Assembly: GCA_017556705.1 (NCBI GenBank)
Contig: JAFYMG010000001.1
Location: 62,001 to 126,000 of the forward strand
Direction: 5' to 3'
Origin: Paludibacteraceae bacterium
GTDB lineage: Bacteria > Bacteroidota > Bacteroidia > Bacteroidales > Paludibacteraceae
Length of the DNA stretch: 64,000 nucleotides
Part shown: positions 8,260 through 16,298 of the stretch, one piece after another
Layout: every line of letters starts with the position of its first letter
How positions within the stretch are numbered: the first letter of the stretch is position 1
Program-made: the position numbers and the translations under genes
The notes under the pieces: model-generated
What the model was told of the DNA's origin: nothing
Seen by the model: the letters and a program-made list of their open reading frames with translations, nothing else
Databases searched by the model: none

Positions 8260-9921
8260 ATGAATTGGTTTAATAGTCTGTTTTTCGGCACGGGTGTGCC
8301 TCATTCGATTTTCATCCTTACCATAGCTATCGCTTGTGGTATATATCTTAGTCATCGGCTTAAATTCAAGGGGATCACCTTAGGTATCACATGGATATTG
8401 TTTTGCGCGATTGCCATGTCGCATTTTGGTATGCATCTAGATCCAGTAGTAGAGACCTTTGCGAAAGATTTTGGATTGATATTGTTTGTCTATTCCATTG
8501 GTTTACAAGTTGGTCCTAGTTTCTTCTCATCCTTCGGACAAGGCGGAATCAAGTTGAACATATTAGCCGTAAGTATTGTATTTCTAAGCTGTGCAACGGC
8601 TTACTTAATTCACCTATTTTCTGGCGAAGATATAGCCACGATGACGGGCGTATTGTTTGGTGCGGTGACCAACACACCTGGTTTGGGTGCTGCTCAACAA
8701 GCCTTTACCGATATCACGAGCGAAGTAAATGCGAATATCGCCAGTGGTTATGCGATGGCGTATCCATTGGGTGTGGTAGGTATCATCACTGTGATACTGG
8801 CCATGCGCTGGTTTTTCAATATCAAGATTGATAAAGAAGAACAACGCGTGGCAGCAGAAAACGGCGTACAAAAAGAGATTGAGTATATTGATATTCTATT
8901 GGCCAACCCCCAAGTGGAAGGTGCTCACATCCGCGACCTGAGTCAACTATGCCATATGGATCTGATTGTATCTCGCTTGGTACGCCCTGATGGCGAAGAT
9001 GAATTGCCAGATGTGGATACAGTATTGCACGTGGGTGATCGTATCCGCGTAGTGGTGGACAAGGAGAACGAAAAGAGTATCCTGCTATTGGGTATGGAGA
9101 CCTCTTTGCCAACCGACAGCAAGGCGCAAGCACACTTGGTATCGCGCCATGTGGTAGTAACTAAAGCAGAACTGAATGGCAAGCGTATTGGGGACTTAAA
9201 TATTCGTGCCACATACCATGTATCCATCACACGTATTCGTCGTGCGGGTATTGAACTATTGGCAACACGTGATCTACGTTTGCAGTTGGGCGATCGCATC
9301 ACGGTAGTGGGCGAGGAACGTGCCGTAGATAAGATTGAGAACCTCTTTGGTAATTCCACGAAGCGATTGGATGTACCTAACCTAGCATCTATCTTCTTGG
9401 GCTTGGCATTGGGTGTAGCCGCAGGATTGGTGCCAATCGCACTGCCTGGTTTGGCACAGCCATTTAAATTGGGTATCGCAGGCGGATCGCTGATTATCGC
9501 TATTTTGATGAGTCGCTTTGGACCAAAGATGCACATCGTTACCTATACGACCAGTAGTGCAAACTTGATGATTCGTGAAATAGGCATTGCAATGTTCTTA
9601 GCAGCAGTAGGTTTCGGAGCAGGCAAGACCTTTATCCCTACTCTATTGGATGGCGGTTACGTGTGGATCGGTTATGGTGTGATCATCACATTGTTGCCAC
9701 TATTGATTGTCGGTATAATTGGTCGTGTATGGATGAAATTGGATTATTTCTCGCTGATGGGTCTGTTGGCTGGTAGTACCACCAACCCACCTGCGCTAGC
9801 ATATTCTACGACAGTATCTTCTGCCAACGATCGTGCTGCAGTGGCGTACTCAACGGTATATCCGCTGACTATGTTCTTGCGCGTGCTGACAGGACAATTG
9901 ATGATATTGTTGTTTTTGTAG
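8260..9921 (+). CDS. AspT/YidE/YbjL-type transporter with two TrkA-C (RCK_C) domains
   Basis: An inner-membrane antiporter-family protein of 553 residues. Two homologous membrane halves (residues ~10-190 and ~370-553; 'GTGVPHSIFILTIAIACG' opens the first) flank two TrkA-C-like ligand-binding domains (~205-290 and ~295-365; 'HIRDLSQL...RIRVVVDKEN' and 'RIGDLNIRATYHVSITRIRR'). The paired motif 'GAVTNTPGLGAAQQA' / 'GSTTNPPALAYS' is characteristic of the family, whose known members exchange amino or dicarboxylic acids (AspT: aspartate/alanine). The substrate here is unknown. It has its own promoter. Confidence 0.88.
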   Translation: MNWFNSLFFGTGVPHSIFILTIAIACGIYLSHRLKFKGITLGITWILFCAIAMSHFGMHLDPVVETFAKDFGLILFVYSIGLQVGPSFFSSFGQGGIKLNILAVSIVFLSCATAYLIHLFSGEDIATMTGVLFGAVTNTPGLGAAQQAFTDITSEVNANIASGYAMAYPLGVVGIITVILAMRWFFNIKIDKEEQRVAAENGVQKEIEYIDILLANPQVEGAHIRDLSQLCHMDLIVSRLVRPDGEDELPDVDTVLHVGDRIRVVVDKENEKSILLLGMETSLPTDSKAQAHLVSRHVVVTKAELNGKRIGDLNIRATYHVSITRIRRAGIELLATRDLRLQLGDRITVVGEERAVDKIENLFGNSTKRLDVPNLASIFLGLALGVAAGLVPIALPGLAQPFKLGIAGGSLIIAILMSRFGPKMHIVTYTTSSANLMIREIGIAMFLAAVGFGAGKTFIPTLLDGGYVWIGYGVIITLLPLLIVGIIGRVWMKLDYFSLMGLLAGSTTNPPALAYSTTVSSANDRAAVAYSTVYPLTMFLRVLTGQLMILLFL

Positions 9922-9956
9922 AGGTTAGGTTGTTATACTACATAGAGATTAGAAAT

Positions 9957-10847
9957 ATGAAACGGGTCTTTGTTTGGATTATCAGTTGGATAACACTCAG
10001 TGCTTCGGCCGAAGTCATCACAATGGATTTGGCGACTGCCACGGACATGAACGACCATCCTATTACCTATAACACCTCCTATGGTAATGGATACTATGAT
10101 GGTACCGATGTATGGGATAGTACCTATAATGATAGCGAATCCTGTCAGTTTATCTACACCAATGGTGCGCGTTTTATGCTCTCGCATATACCAAGTATGA
10201 ATGCATACAATGGCATGAGTTGGGAAGGCTTTACATTGTCAAAAGTGTCGCAGGATACAGCCAATGTCTTTGGTTGCGTAGCCAATGGTGGATTGGCAGG
10301 GGAGGGCACCCCTTATGCAATAGGCTATTTCTCCGAATGGGTTACAGAATCACAAGGATTCTCTTCAAACATTATCTTTTTTGACCAAGCATACTACCCA
10401 GAGTATGTCTATATATGCCAAAATAGCAACACGATGAAGGCGATTACCAATGGCGTGTTGAATGCGCGCGCTTTCACAGAGCAAGACACACTTTCCTTGA
10501 TAATCAGCGCTATTGATGGTGATGGAAAAGAAACACAAAGTATCATCTATCATCTAGCTGTAGATGGAAAGAAAAATAATGGTTGGGGAAAAGTGTCTCT
10601 AACGGCATTGGGTCAGTCCGCAGGAGTGAGTTTCCGCATGACATCCACCGATATCGGCAGCTATGGCACCAACACACCACTCTATTTTGCACTTGACGGC
10701 TTAACGGTTAATACCGAAAAACCAACAAGCGTGCAAACCATAGACACCAATACCCAAGCAAATGGACAAATGGTGCTGATAAATGGTCGATTGATGCTCA
10801 TGCATGACAGACAATTATACACGCTATTAGGACAACGCGTGGAATAA
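9957..10847 (+). CDS. Secreted DUF4465 family protein
   Basis: A signal peptide ('MKRVFVWIISWITLSASA') is followed by a domain beginning with 'GYYDGTDVWDSTYNDS', 'WEGFTLSKV' and ending with 'LYFALDGLTVN', the pattern of DUF4465, a Bacteroidota domain related to beta-sandwich surface proteins. The C-terminus 'LMLMHDRQLYTLLGQRVE' resembles short C-terminal signatures of secreted proteins in this phylum. ATG 9957 begins the signal peptide; the frame also has an upstream start at 9930 without signal-like sequence. 296 residues. The function is unknown. Confidence 0.75.
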   Translation: MKRVFVWIISWITLSASAEVITMDLATATDMNDHPITYNTSYGNGYYDGTDVWDSTYNDSESCQFIYTNGARFMLSHIPSMNAYNGMSWEGFTLSKVSQDTANVFGCVANGGLAGEGTPYAIGYFSEWVTESQGFSSNIIFFDQAYYPEYVYICQNSNTMKAITNGVLNARAFTEQDTLSLIISAIDGDGKETQSIIYHLAVDGKKNNGWGKVSLTALGQSAGVSFRMTSTDIGSYGTNTPLYFALDGLTVNTEKPTSVQTIDTNTQANGQMVLINGRLMLMHDRQLYTLLGQRVE

Positions 10848-10873
10848 TTTTCGCAAAAAAAAGATTCACTAAA

Positions 10874-10905
10874 TTTGTTTGTTTCGGAAATTTGCAGTAT
10901 CTTTG
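10874..10905 (+). promoter_or_regulatory. Promoter for the ftsB operon
   Basis: -33 TTTG (10874-10877), a 20-base spacer, and -7 TATCTTTG (10898-10905). Confidence 0.8.
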
Positions 10906-10964
10906 CAGAAAATTTGCAAAGATACTATAACTTGTTGCGGTAATAAACTATAAACCTAAATAAT

Positions 10965-11261
10965 ATGAAACAGAATGATTTTTGGACCAAAGCGCGTAAA
11001 GTGCTGATTAACAAGTATGCAATCACATTGTATGTTTTTGCAGTGTTGTTTATTTTTGTTGGAGAGCAAAGTTTGATCAACCAAATTTCTCGTAAACGAG
11101 AAATCCGTAGAACCAAGCAAGAGATTGAGCAAATCAAAGCCGAAACAACAGAAGCCAGCAATCTGTTGCAGTCGTTAGACAACAAAGATAGCCTAGAGCG
11201 TTTCGCACGCGAGCAATACAAGATGCACACCGACAATGAAGATGTGTATTTAGTGGAATAG
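10965..11261 (+). CDS. ftsB: FtsB/DivIC septum formation initiator
   Basis: A small bitopic cell-division protein of 98 residues. A cytoplasmic N-terminus is followed by one membrane helix ('ITLYVFAVLFIFVG', ~23-36), a coiled coil ('REIRRTKQEIEQIKAETTE') and the short globular end 'SLERFAREQYKMHTDNEDVYLVE', which is the DivIC/FtsB signature. It is expected to act with FtsL and FtsQ at the septum. It is the first gene after the promoter at 10874 and is followed by a small membrane protein and a LacI regulator with gaps of 15 and 9 bases. Confidence 0.9.
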   Translation: MKQNDFWTKARKVLINKYAITLYVFAVLFIFVGEQSLINQISRKREIRRTKQEIEQIKAETTEASNLLQSLDNKDSLERFAREQYKMHTDNEDVYLVE

Positions 11262-11276
11262 AAATACAGGTCACTT

Positions 11277-11444
11277 ATGAAATGGAGTAATATATTATTG
11301 GTCATTGGCATGGTCGTATTGATAGCAGGAGCCGTGATGAGTATCCTGAAACTGCAACCCTATTCAGACTATGTATTGGTAGCAGGTGCTATCATCATTA
11401 TTTTCCGTGGCGCAGTGCGACAAAGAGAAAAACACAACGATTAG
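11277..11444 (+). CDS. Small two-helix membrane protein (55 residues)
   Basis: An ATG at 11277 opens a 55-codon frame ending at the TAG 11442-11444. Two hydrophobic stretches, 'ILLVIGMVVLIAGAV' and 'YVLVAGAIIIIFRGAV', are joined by 'LQPYSDY', and a basic tail 'RQREKHND' ends it. This hairpin form is typical of small Bacteroidota membrane proteins that follow ftsB. The function is unknown. It sits in an apparent operon between ftsB and the LacI gene; the bases before both downstream starts (GTCACTT...ATG) are alike. Confidence 0.75.
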   Translation: MKWSNILLVIGMVVLIAGAVMSILKLQPYSDYVLVAGAIIIIFRGAVRQREKHND

Positions 11445-11453
11445 GTCACTTCT

Positions 11454-12455
11454 ATGAAAGCCATCACCATCAAAGATATTGCACGCGAGTTGGGTATCTC
11501 TGTATCAACAGTCAGTCGGGCATTGCAAAACCATCCCGATATCAGCGAACAAACCAAGGAGCATGTACGCGAGTGTGCTCAACGATTGCATTATAAGCCG
11601 AATCTGATGGCGAGCAATCTAAGAACGAGCAAAAACACCACCATTGGTGTGATCATCCCCGAACTCAATCACCACTTTTTTGCCTCGGTATTGGATGGTA
11701 TTGAGCAAACAGCAAATGATGCTGGATACAATATCTTGATTTGCCAATCTGGCGAAAAAGTAGAAAAAGAAGAGCAAAACATACAGATGTTGCTCAATAG
11801 CCGTGTGGCAGGTATATTGGTTGGTATCAGCAAAGAGACCACCCAATTGCAGCATTTACAGGATATCATTGATAGTGGCATACCCTTGGTTTTGTATGAC
11901 CGCCCTTGTCCCTCGCTACAGTGCGATCAAGTAGTATCTGATGACTATGCGGGAGCATATAATGCCGTAGAGTATTTGATTCAAACAGGTTGTAAACGCA
12001 TCATGTACTTTTCTTCGCCTATGCAATTGGAGGTAGCACACCGTCGCTACCAAGGTTGGAGAGATGCACTACTGCATTATGGATTAAGCATTGATAATGG
12101 TGCGATACTAACATGCGACACACGCGCACAAGCTATCATTGAGACACCTAATGTGATGAAAGGAGAGGACAAACCAGATGCTATATTCTGCGTCAATGAT
12201 AACTGCGCAGCAGGCGTACTATATGCCGCACAGATATTGGGGTTGCGTATTCCACAAGATCTCTCCATCTGCGGATTCTCAGATGCCCCACTCTGCCGAA
12301 CATCATCACCTATGCTCACTACGGTGGAGCAACATGGCCGAGAGATCGGACAAAGAGCGATGCAACGACTGCTCAAACGCCTTGAAGGCGAACAACGCAT
12401 TGCGAAAACAGAGATGGTAGCAACGGATTTGATCGTACGCGAGACAACGAGGTAG
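11454..12455 (+). CDS. LacI/GalR family transcriptional regulator
   Basis: 333 residues. The N-terminal helix-turn-helix and hinge helix are plain ('ITIKDIARELGISVSTVSRALQNHPDISEQT', cited here as positions 3-33), followed by a periplasmic-binding-protein-like sensor domain ('TTIGVIIPELNHHFFASVLDGIEQTA', 'GIPLVLYDRP', 'DDYAGAYNAVEYL', 'DLSICGFSDAPLC'). Such proteins are usually sugar-responsive repressors. The next gene is an orphan GH65 N-terminal domain, which hints at an alpha-glucoside (maltose or trehalose) signal; that is inference. It is the third gene of the ftsB operon. Confidence 0.92.
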   Translation: MKAITIKDIARELGISVSTVSRALQNHPDISEQTKEHVRECAQRLHYKPNLMASNLRTSKNTTIGVIIPELNHHFFASVLDGIEQTANDAGYNILICQSGEKVEKEEQNIQMLLNSRVAGILVGISKETTQLQHLQDIIDSGIPLVLYDRPCPSLQCDQVVSDDYAGAYNAVEYLIQTGCKRIMYFSSPMQLEVAHRRYQGWRDALLHYGLSIDNGAILTCDTRAQAIIETPNVMKGEDKPDAIFCVNDNCAAGVLYAAQILGLRIPQDLSICGFSDAPLCRTSSPMLTTVEQHGREIGQRAMQRLLKRLEGEQRIAKTEMVATDLIVRETTR

Positions 12456-12488
12456 AAATTGAGAGTTAAGTATTTAGAGTTGAGAGAG

Positions 12489-13247
12489 ATGTTACAATAC
12501 AACAACTGGACAATAGAGCAAACCGAATGGTTACCAGAGGAGGAAGTAGCCATTGAGCAACAGCTGACTTTTTCCAATGACTATTTGTGCCAAACAGCAC
12601 ATTTTGAAGAATACTATTCCCATCCGCAGCGCTTATGTACGTATATCAAGGGGCTAGAGAATCCTATATTGAACATATCAGGAATTTCTATTCGCTTGCA
12701 TGACGAACGCTTAGATCTGGGTCAATGGAAGGTTAAAGACTTTTATCGTTGTCTGCACAAAAATCGCCCCTTATTGGAACGTCGCTTCACCGCTACTTCA
12801 CCCAAAGGAGCTACTTTACATGTACATGCCAAACGCCAATTGATACCTCAGCAAGAGGTGATGCTACTGGAGTATGAAGTAACATCTATAGATTACACTG
12901 GACCGATATCTCTGCTTGCTATGTTAGGCGGAAGCGAAGATGTACAAAACTGGTATCCATTGATGAATCATTTGGGGAAAGATCAATGTTGGTTGTGGTT
13001 GCAGTTGCATGATGTAGATATGCAATTGTGCTATGCCATGCAATGGCAGGTACTACACAATGGTTCACCCATTGAGCAACGCCCAATCAAAATAGAAAAG
13101 CCGCATACGATTGGCTATTCGTTGACCACAAGAATCAAAGCGGGTGACACCTGCTTACTACGCAAATACGTATCGGTTGTAGATTCAAGAAATCATAAAA
13201 AAGAAGACCTTATCGCTGATGCATTGGCATGCTTGACAAACTTGTAA
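12489..13247 (+). CDS. Orphan N-terminal domain of glycoside hydrolase family 65
   Basis: 252 residues from ATG 12489 (a TTG at 12459 is less likely). 'WLPEEEVAIEQQLTFSNDYL', 'TYIKGLENPILNISG', 'LDLGQWKVKDFYRCLHKNR' and 'LLERRFTATSPKG' follow the beta-sandwich N-terminal domain of GH65 disaccharide phosphorylases/hydrolases from end to end, including 'YVSVVDSRNH' near its close. The (alpha/alpha)6 catalytic barrel that should follow (another ~450 residues) is absent: the stop is at 13247 and ruvC begins inside the gene at 13229. Either a truncated remnant or a stand-alone binding domain. Its frame is free of stops over 250 codons. Confidence 0.7.
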   Translation: MLQYNNWTIEQTEWLPEEEVAIEQQLTFSNDYLCQTAHFEEYYSHPQRLCTYIKGLENPILNISGISIRLHDERLDLGQWKVKDFYRCLHKNRPLLERRFTATSPKGATLHVHAKRQLIPQQEVMLLEYEVTSIDYTGPISLLAMLGGSEDVQNWYPLMNHLGKDQCWLWLQLHDVDMQLCYAMQWQVLHNGSPIEQRPIKIEKPHTIGYSLTTRIKAGDTCLLRKYVSVVDSRNHKKEDLIADALACLTNL

Positions 13248-13855
13248 AAGAACATATTATCTTAGGTGTAGACCCTGGTACCTTGTACATGGGTTATGCC
13301 TTGTTGCACACCATTGGCAGCAAGGTAGAGATACTGGATTTTGGGGTATATGATGTACATAAGTTAGAGGATCAATATGCTCGCTTGCAGCGTGAATTCT
13401 TCTTTTTGCAAGAATTAATTGACAAATATCACCCTACGGTTTTGGCCATTGAGTCACAGTTTGTGGACAAAAACCCGCAAACGATGATTAAGATTGTGCA
13501 TGCGCAAGGAGTGGCCATTGCTGCAGCACTGGCCAAAGATGTACCAGTGCAAGAGTATTCACCAATGAAGATCAAAATGGCTATCACAGGCAATGGACAT
13601 GCCACTAAAGAACAAGTAGCAGCAATGTTGCAACGTTTCTTGCATATTCCCGATGAACAAATGCCAAAAAAACTAGATGCTACAGACGCGCTGGGTATCG
13701 CCTATTGCCATTTCCTACAATTAGGAATGCCACTGCGCGAAAAGGGCGCAAAAGATTGGACCACGTTTGCAAAAAGGAAAGGATTGGTTAATAAAAAGAG
13801 ATCCTCTCCGAATGCTCAACTTTTGGCAGCCTTGCAAAGCAAGAAGAAGAAATAA
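13229..13855 (+). CDS. ruvC: Crossover junction endodeoxyribonuclease RuvC
   Basis: The Holliday-junction resolvase, which cuts junctions moved by RuvAB. The acidic residues are in place: 'LGVDPGTLYMGY' (Asp near residue 14), 'LAIESQFVDKNP' (Glu) and 'KKLDATDALGIAYCH' (two Asp). 208 residues, with a basic C-terminal tail rich in Lys ('LVNKKRSSPNAQ...QSKKKK') slightly longer than in Proteobacteria. The ATG at 13229 overlaps the GH65-like gene by 19 bases, pointing to translational coupling. Confidence 0.95.
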   Translation: MLDKLVKEHIILGVDPGTLYMGYALLHTIGSKVEILDFGVYDVHKLEDQYARLQREFFFLQELIDKYHPTVLAIESQFVDKNPQTMIKIVHAQGVAIAAALAKDVPVQEYSPMKIKMAITGNGHATKEQVAAMLQRFLHIPDEQMPKKLDATDALGIAYCHFLQLGMPLREKGAKDWTTFAKRKGLVNKKRSSPNAQLLAALQSKKKK

Positions 13856-13923
13856 GCGATAGATAAACGAAGGATAGTCAAAACTTTTTCATCATTTTTC
13901 TTGCACATATGCAAAAAATATAT

Positions 13924-13931
13924 TACCTTTG
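13924..13931 (+). promoter_or_regulatory. -7 box for the ferredoxin gene
   Basis: TACCTTTG followed by GCAGC, after an A-rich stretch, 59 bases before the ferredoxin ATG. Confidence 0.75.
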
Positions 13932-13990
13932 CAGCAAGTTTTGAAACTGATAATAATTTAAAAACTTTTTAATCATAAAATTTAACGATT

Positions 13991-14158
13991 ATGGCTTACG
14001 TGATTTCTGAAGAGTGTATCGCATGTGGTACATGTATTGATGAGTGCCCAATGGGCGCAATTTCTGAGGGTGATATCTATAGCATCGATCCTGAGTTGTG
14101 CACCGAGTGCGGTACTTGTGCTGATGTATGCCCAAGTGGCGCAATTTCAAAAGAATAA
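13991..14158 (+). CDS. 2[4Fe-4S] bacterial-type ferredoxin
   Basis: 55 residues. Two classic cluster motifs are visible: 'CIACGTCIDECP' and 'CTECGTCADVCP', each CxxCxxCxxxCP, in internally duplicated halves ('MGAISEG' / 'SGAISKE'). A small soluble low-potential electron carrier, as in clostridial-type ferredoxins. The ATG at 13991 is the only start. It is flanked by its own promoter and a rho-independent terminator, so it is monocistronic. Confidence 0.95.
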   Translation: MAYVISEECIACGTCIDECPMGAISEGDIYSIDPELCTECGTCADVCPSGAISKE

Positions 14159-14180
14159 ATTGCAGATTTGGCAAAGATCA

Positions 14181-14213
14181 AATCCCCGAGCAGCAAATGC
14201 TTGGGGATTTTTT
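14181..14213 (+). terminator. Rho-independent terminator of the ferredoxin gene
   Basis: An 11-bp stem AATCCCCGAGC / GCTTGGGGATT (one G-T pair) with a short loop, followed by a run of T. Confidence 0.9.
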
Positions 14214-14338
14214 ATCGCCTATGATAATGGTATGCTATGAACCCATCAAGAACCCATAATTGGACAGAAATTAGCAGGTTAAATCAGCGTATAAAACACA
14301 GTAAAAATAGCACTAAAAGGAAAGTTTCCTCGATTTTA

Positions 14339-14370
14339 TTTGCGTAAATGCAAAAAAATCACTACCTTTG
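14339..14370 (+). promoter_or_regulatory. Promoter for the parvulin PPIase gene
   Basis: -33 TTTG (14339-14342), a 20-base spacer with an A-tract, and -7 TACCTTTG (14363-14370). Confidence 0.8.
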
Positions 14371-14443
14371 CGCGCATTTTATGTGAGAACAATAAAAAAA
14401 GAACAGAATTAACAATAACGAAATAACAAAATTTGCAATAACA

Positions 14444-16225
14444 ATGAAAAAAACATTTTTATCAATTATTTTACTTGGTGCGAGCGTACTAGGTTTTGCG
14501 CAAGCAGATCAAGTATTGATGACTATCAACGGCGAGCCAGTGATGGCTTCTGAATTTGTGTACATTTATAAAAAAAACAACCAAGAGACTAGCCTCGAAA
14601 AGAAGAGCATGGAGGAATACTTGGATCTGTTTATCAATTTCAAACTCAAAGTAACCGAAGCCATGGCTCAAGGTGTAGATACTACTGAAGCTTTCAAGAA
14701 AGAGTTGGCTGGTTATCGTGCACAAGCAACCCCTAAGTACCTGCAAGATAACGCTGCTATTGATAGTTTAGTAACATTGAGTTACAATCGTATGGCAAAG
14801 ATTCGCAAGGCAGCTCATATCGCAGTACAATGTCCTCCTGATACAGATTCCGCTACGGTAGCAGCAGCACAAGCCCGCATTGATTCCATTCGTCAGCGTG
14901 TAACAGTAGGTATCCCAACAAAAGTTAAGAAAGGTCGCAAGACCATCACCGTACAAAACGTTGAAGATTTCAGTGAAGCAGCAGCATTATATTCAGAGGA
15001 GCCCTCTGCTAAACAAACACATGGAGAGTTGGGTTGGATTCAGCCCTTCCGCTTCGTATACTCATTCGAGGATGCCGTTTACACAACTCCTATAGGTGAG
15101 GTAACCCCTGTATTCCGTAGTCCATATGGTTTTCATATCGCAAAGGTACAAGGTGAGCGCGACTACGAAGAGATACATGCAGCACACATCATGAAGATGA
15201 CTCCCATGGGTAATATTCAACGCATGGAAGATGCTCAAGTAGTAATGGATAGCATCTACAACTTAGCTGTTCAAGACTCTGTAGACTTTGCGGCACTAGC
15301 AAGCGCTAACAGCGAGGATAAAGGTTCTGCAGTACGTGGTGGCGATTTAGGTTGGTTTGCTCGTGGTGCGATGGTACAACCATTTGAGGATATCACTTTT
15401 GGGTTGGAGATTGGTGAGGTGAGTGAACCATTCCAAACACGTTATGGTATACATATCTCGAAACTTTATGGCAAACGTGGTATTCAGCCATTGGACAGTA
15501 TGCGTAGTCAAATCTTGCGTCAAGTGCAACGCGACCAACGTATGCAAATTGCCGAGGAGAGTTTCATCAAAAAGACTCGTGCAGAGTACAACTTGCCTGC
15601 AGGGATGAGCGATGCTGATGTTAAAGCCTATGCAGATGCACATTTGGAGGAGAAACATGTCGATCTACGCAACTTGGTGAAGGAATATCACGATGGCATC
15701 TTGTTGTTTGACGTGTCACTACGTGAGGTGTGGGACAAAGCAAATCAAGACACAGAAGGTTTGGCAGCATTCTTCAAAGCCAATAAGAAGAACTATACAT
15801 GGGATGAGTCACGTTTTAAAGGTCATATGATTTATGCAAAGAATGAGACTGCGGCTAAGGTAGCTAAACAAATCGTAAAAACCGCTCACCCAGACTCAGT
15901 GATGAGTTATCTGAATCAACGTGTAAATGTGGATAGCGTGCTATACGTACGCGTAGAGCGCGGTGTCTGGACCAAAGGCAAAAATGCGGCTGTGGATCAA
16001 TTGGGCTTTAAGATCAAAGATGCAGAATATACCCCAAGCGAAGAGTTTCCAATCGTGATTGCAGTTGGTAAAGTAATCAAAGCGCCACAAGTATATACTG
16101 ATGAACGTGGTAAAGTTGTAACCGATTACCAAGATTACTTGGAGAAGAGTTGGGTGAAAGACCTTCGAGAGAAATACCCAGTGGTTATCAACCAAGAAGT
16201 GTGGGAAGCACTGAAAAGTGAGTAA
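14444..16225 (+). CDS. Periplasmic parvulin-type peptidyl-prolyl isomerase (SurA/PpiC-like)
   Basis: An envelope chaperone of 593 residues. A signal peptide ('FLSIILLGASVLGFAQA') is followed by a chaperone N-domain and two rotamase domains, at about residues 120-235 ('SEEPSAKQTHGELGWIQPF', 'SPYGFHIAKV') and 245-345 ('AALASANSEDKGSAVRGGDL', 'TRYGIHISKL'). A C-terminal alpha-helical part follows. It likely assists folding of outer membrane proteins. It has its own promoter. gldG and cell-envelope genes follow on the same strand. Confidence 0.92.
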   Translation: MKKTFLSIILLGASVLGFAQADQVLMTINGEPVMASEFVYIYKKNNQETSLEKKSMEEYLDLFINFKLKVTEAMAQGVDTTEAFKKELAGYRAQATPKYLQDNAAIDSLVTLSYNRMAKIRKAAHIAVQCPPDTDSATVAAAQARIDSIRQRVTVGIPTKVKKGRKTITVQNVEDFSEAAALYSEEPSAKQTHGELGWIQPFRFVYSFEDAVYTTPIGEVTPVFRSPYGFHIAKVQGERDYEEIHAAHIMKMTPMGNIQRMEDAQVVMDSIYNLAVQDSVDFAALASANSEDKGSAVRGGDLGWFARGAMVQPFEDITFGLEIGEVSEPFQTRYGIHISKLYGKRGIQPLDSMRSQILRQVQRDQRMQIAEESFIKKTRAEYNLPAGMSDADVKAYADAHLEEKHVDLRNLVKEYHDGILLFDVSLREVWDKANQDTEGLAAFFKANKKNYTWDESRFKGHMIYAKNETAAKVAKQIVKTAHPDSVMSYLNQRVNVDSVLYVRVERGVWTKGKNAAVDQLGFKIKDAEYTPSEEFPIVIAVGKVIKAPQVYTDERGKVVTDYQDYLEKSWVKDLREKYPVVINQEVWEALKSE

Positions 16226-16228
16226 GTC

Positions 16229-16297
16229 GCCTAGCTGCAGTTTAGAGGATGCTTGCGGGACAAACTATAGGTTATAGTTAGAGGTCAGAAGTTAAGA
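16229..16297 (+). repeat. Intergenic phrase repeats before gldG
   Basis: The string TTTAGAGGATGCTTGCGG matches that at 3821 (TTTAGAGGACGCTCGCGG), and is followed by CTATAGGTTATAGTTAGAGG phrases. No gene. Confidence 0.55.
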
Positions 16298-16298
16298 G

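Noticed and set aside
12178-12420. An 80-codon frame inside the LacI gene
   Set aside because: A shadow frame without family features.
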